From positions 1 through 9,750 of the forward strand of contig JAAUPU010000043.1 in NCBI GenBank assembly GCA_012032975.1: 9,750 nt of DNA. The letters run 5' to 3'. This stretch comes from Caldilineaceae bacterium. Its GTDB lineage: Bacteria > Chloroflexota > Anaerolineae > Caldilineales > Caldilineaceae. The notes under the pieces were generated by a model, which did not search any database, was not told the DNA's origin, and saw nothing but the letters and a program-made list of their open reading frames with translations. Shown here piece by piece: positions 7,926 through 9,750 of this stretch. The translations under genes were made by a program, and so were the position numbers. How positions within the stretch are numbered: position 1 is the stretch's first letter; every line of letters starts with the position of its first letter.

Positions 7926-7928
7926 CCT

Positions 7929-9750
7929 ATGCGAAATGTTCTGAGCACGATAGCGCATTACCGCCACGTCGCGAGCGCGGCGAGCCTGACGGTGGTCGGC
8001 TTGTTGCTGGTTGCTCAGATGTGGCCGATACATAGTAGCCCCACCCTGGAGCGTTCAATGGCTACCTATTCTCAAATGACGCGTGTCATCGATCTCTCCC
8101 CCCAAGATGGCGATGATGCTGAAGACAGCTCAGAAGGTCTGCAGATCACGCTCGGCGAAGGCAGCCAACAGCCCGATTCGGTGCAGCCATTGCCCGCCAC
8201 CGAGGCGCGCCCGCTGACAACCGAGGAGCAGCAGGATACGCTCAATCGTATGCCGCCGCTTGCAACTCAGAATGACGACACCCAAGACTTCCGGCTACCA
8301 CCTCAATCGTTGCCACCGCCCCGCACCGGCCAGACCATCGATGAGACGTTTCCACCGTCGCAAGAAGTCGCCGCGCCTGTGACCGAACCCGCCGGGCCAC
8401 TGGAAGTGCTGCGTTATGCGCCGGAAGGCGAAATCCGCGTCGCGCCGTTCCTCAACGTCACCTTCAACCAGCCTATGGCGCCGCTCTCCACCGTTGAAGC
8501 GCTGAGCCAGCAGGATGTGCCTGTCCAATTGACGCCTGAATTGCCCGGCGTCTGGAAGTGGCTGGGCACCAAGACTCTTTCGTTCGAGTACGATTCCGAC
8601 CTCTTCGACCGCTTTCCGATGGCCACCGAATATGTGGCGACCGTGCCTGCCGGCACAGAGTCGGTCGTCGGTGGCGTGCTGGCAGAAACGGTCACCTGGA
8701 GCTTCCGCACGCCGCCGCCGCGCGTGCGCATGAGCCATCCTGGCTATGGCCCGCAACCGTTGGATCCGCTGCTCTTCGTCGCCTTCGACCAGCGGATCGA
8801 CCCAGAAGCCGTTCTCGCTACGATCCGCGTCACCGCTGGCGGCCAGGAGTTTCCGGTCCGTCTGGCCAGCGAGGAGGAGATCGACCGCGATCCCGCCATC
8901 AAGCGCCTGGTGGAAAGCAATCTGGAGGCGCGCTGGCTGGCTTTTCGGGCTGAACGCGCCTTTCCCACCAACACCACGGTCAATGTCAACATCGGACCCA
9001 AGACGCCCTCTGCGGAAGGGCCGCTGACCACGACCGATGTGCAATCATTCAGCTTCCAGACCTACGCACCGCTGCGCATCGACCGGCACGACTGCGGCTG
9101 GGGCGATCAATGCCCGCCCTATTCGCCCTTCAACATCATCTTCAACAATCCCATCGACGAAGACCTTTTTGAGGAATCCCTGATCCAGGTGGACCCTGCA
9201 ATCCCTGGCATGGTCGTCGAGATGTTTGGCAACACGCTCAGCGTCAGCGGCGCAACCGCGGGGCGCACCACCTATCGCGTCACCATCGAAGGGTCGATTC
9301 AGGACATCTTTGGCCAGAACCTGGGCAACCGTCAGACGTTGACCTTCGAGACCGGCCCAGCGCCCAGCTATTTCACCGGGCCACAGGGCGAGCTGATCAC
9401 CCTCGACCCAACCTTCAGCCAGCCCCGTTTCCCCATCTACTCGGTGAACTACGAGCGGTTGCGGGTGCGCGCCTGGGCTGTCAAGCCGGAGGATTGGCCC
9501 GCCTATCAAAGCTACAAACGCGATTATTACCGCACCGACACCCCGCCGGAGCCGTCCAGGTCAGCAGGTTGATTTCCAGAATCTTCACCATCGAAGGCGA
9601 GGCGGATCAGCTGGTCGAGACCAACATCGACCTGAGCGAAGGGCTGAATGGCGACACCGGTCACCCTCGTCGTGATCGTGGACTTTCCGCCCAACCCGCT
9701 GTTGAGGCAAGCGCCTCACAATGACTACCGGATCGAGACATGGGTGCAGG
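7929..9750 (+). CDS. Bacterial alpha-2-macroglobulin-like surface protein with Ig-like domains, N-terminal part, two frame disruptions, runs off the window
   Basis: From ATG 7929 the protein has a membrane segment (about residues 15-30, TVVGLLLVAQ) with no lipobox Cys, so it is probably anchored or secreted by this signal. A Gln/Pro/acid-rich linker runs to about residue 150. Three Ig-like/macroglobulin-type beta domains follow, starting near 157 (FLNVTFNQPM), 264 (LLFVAFDQRI) and 381 (FNIIFNNPID); the third carries a close Cys pair (DCGWGDQC). Next comes FPIYSVNYERLRVRAWAVKP, typical of the MG1-like region of bacterial alpha-2-macroglobulins, then VETNIDLSEGL and LVVIVDFPPNP, also typical. 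The frame changes by -1 near 9554 (written stop at 9570-9572) and back by +1 near 9664. These proteins trap proteases or stabilise the envelope, often with a thioester motif and a partner penicillin-binding protein; those parts would lie beyond the window. Family members are usually above 1500 residues, so about 605 are seen here. Confidence 0.8.
9552..9668 (+). other. Pair of compensating frame disruptions in the alpha-2-macroglobulin-like gene
   Basis: Near 9554 the conserved reading moves by -1 (CCG then GTC, as if one G were missing), bypassing the TGA at 9570-9572. Near 9664-9666 it moves by +1 (CAC then CTC, as if one C were extra), bypassing the TGA at 9722-9724 and running open to the window end with VIVDFPPNPL and DYRIETWVQ. 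The net effect is zero, which fits two base-count errors in an intact gene. Confidence 0.7.

Noticed and set aside
7719..7928. Extension of the alpha-2-macroglobulin-like gene to GTG 7719
   Set aside because: No ribosome binding site at the GTG, no signal-peptide pattern, and the extension crosses the strong inverted repeat; ATG 7929 has a good site and a proper membrane segment.

Overview
The window is a stretch of about 60% GC in which every gene I can support lies on the plus strand. The protein content best fits a Chloroflexota (Caldilineae/Anaerolineae-like) genome: a very long O-antigen-ligase-type membrane protein fused to TPR repeats, a lipoprotein cyclophilin with TP-rich linkers, and a large Ig-like/alpha-2-macroglobulin-type surface protein. 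That assignment is inference from protein style; no rRNA or marker gene is present.

Layout. (1) 1-371: C-terminal end of a Gfo/Idh/MocA oxidoreductase resembling UDP-sugar 3-dehydrogenases of the WlbA/WbpB type. (2) 442-4094: O-antigen ligase/polymerase-like membrane protein plus TPR domain, interrupted by one -1 frameshift at a T6 run. (3) 4129-5163: WecA/TagO-family polyprenyl-phosphate sugar-1-phosphate transferase. These three look like one surface-polysaccharide operon: UDP-sugar modification, lipid-linked initiation, and polymerisation or ligation. A hairpin with a short T run follows gene 3. (4) 5369-6805: exported lipoprotein with two cyclophilin domains, the second apparently inactive, starting at TTG. 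(5) 7036-7652: small VTT/DedA-like membrane protein, frameshifted once. (6) 7929 to the end: N-terminal third or so of a bacterial alpha-2-macroglobulin-like protein, frameshifted twice near the window edge.

The three larger non-coding gaps (5164-5368, 6806-7035, 7653-7928) each contain inverted repeats. The strongest is a 20-bp near-perfect inverted repeat at 7817-7883, which overlaps competing helices and a possible pseudoknot just upstream of the alpha-2-macroglobulin start codon.

Four single-base frame disruptions in three otherwise well-conserved genes, all at short or longer base runs, suggest sequence or assembly error more than gene decay. The T6 site nevertheless has the exact form and phase of a classical -1 slippery heptamer, so it deserves a separate check. 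I see no CRISPR array, RNA gene, transposase, defence system or clearly new multi-gene system.
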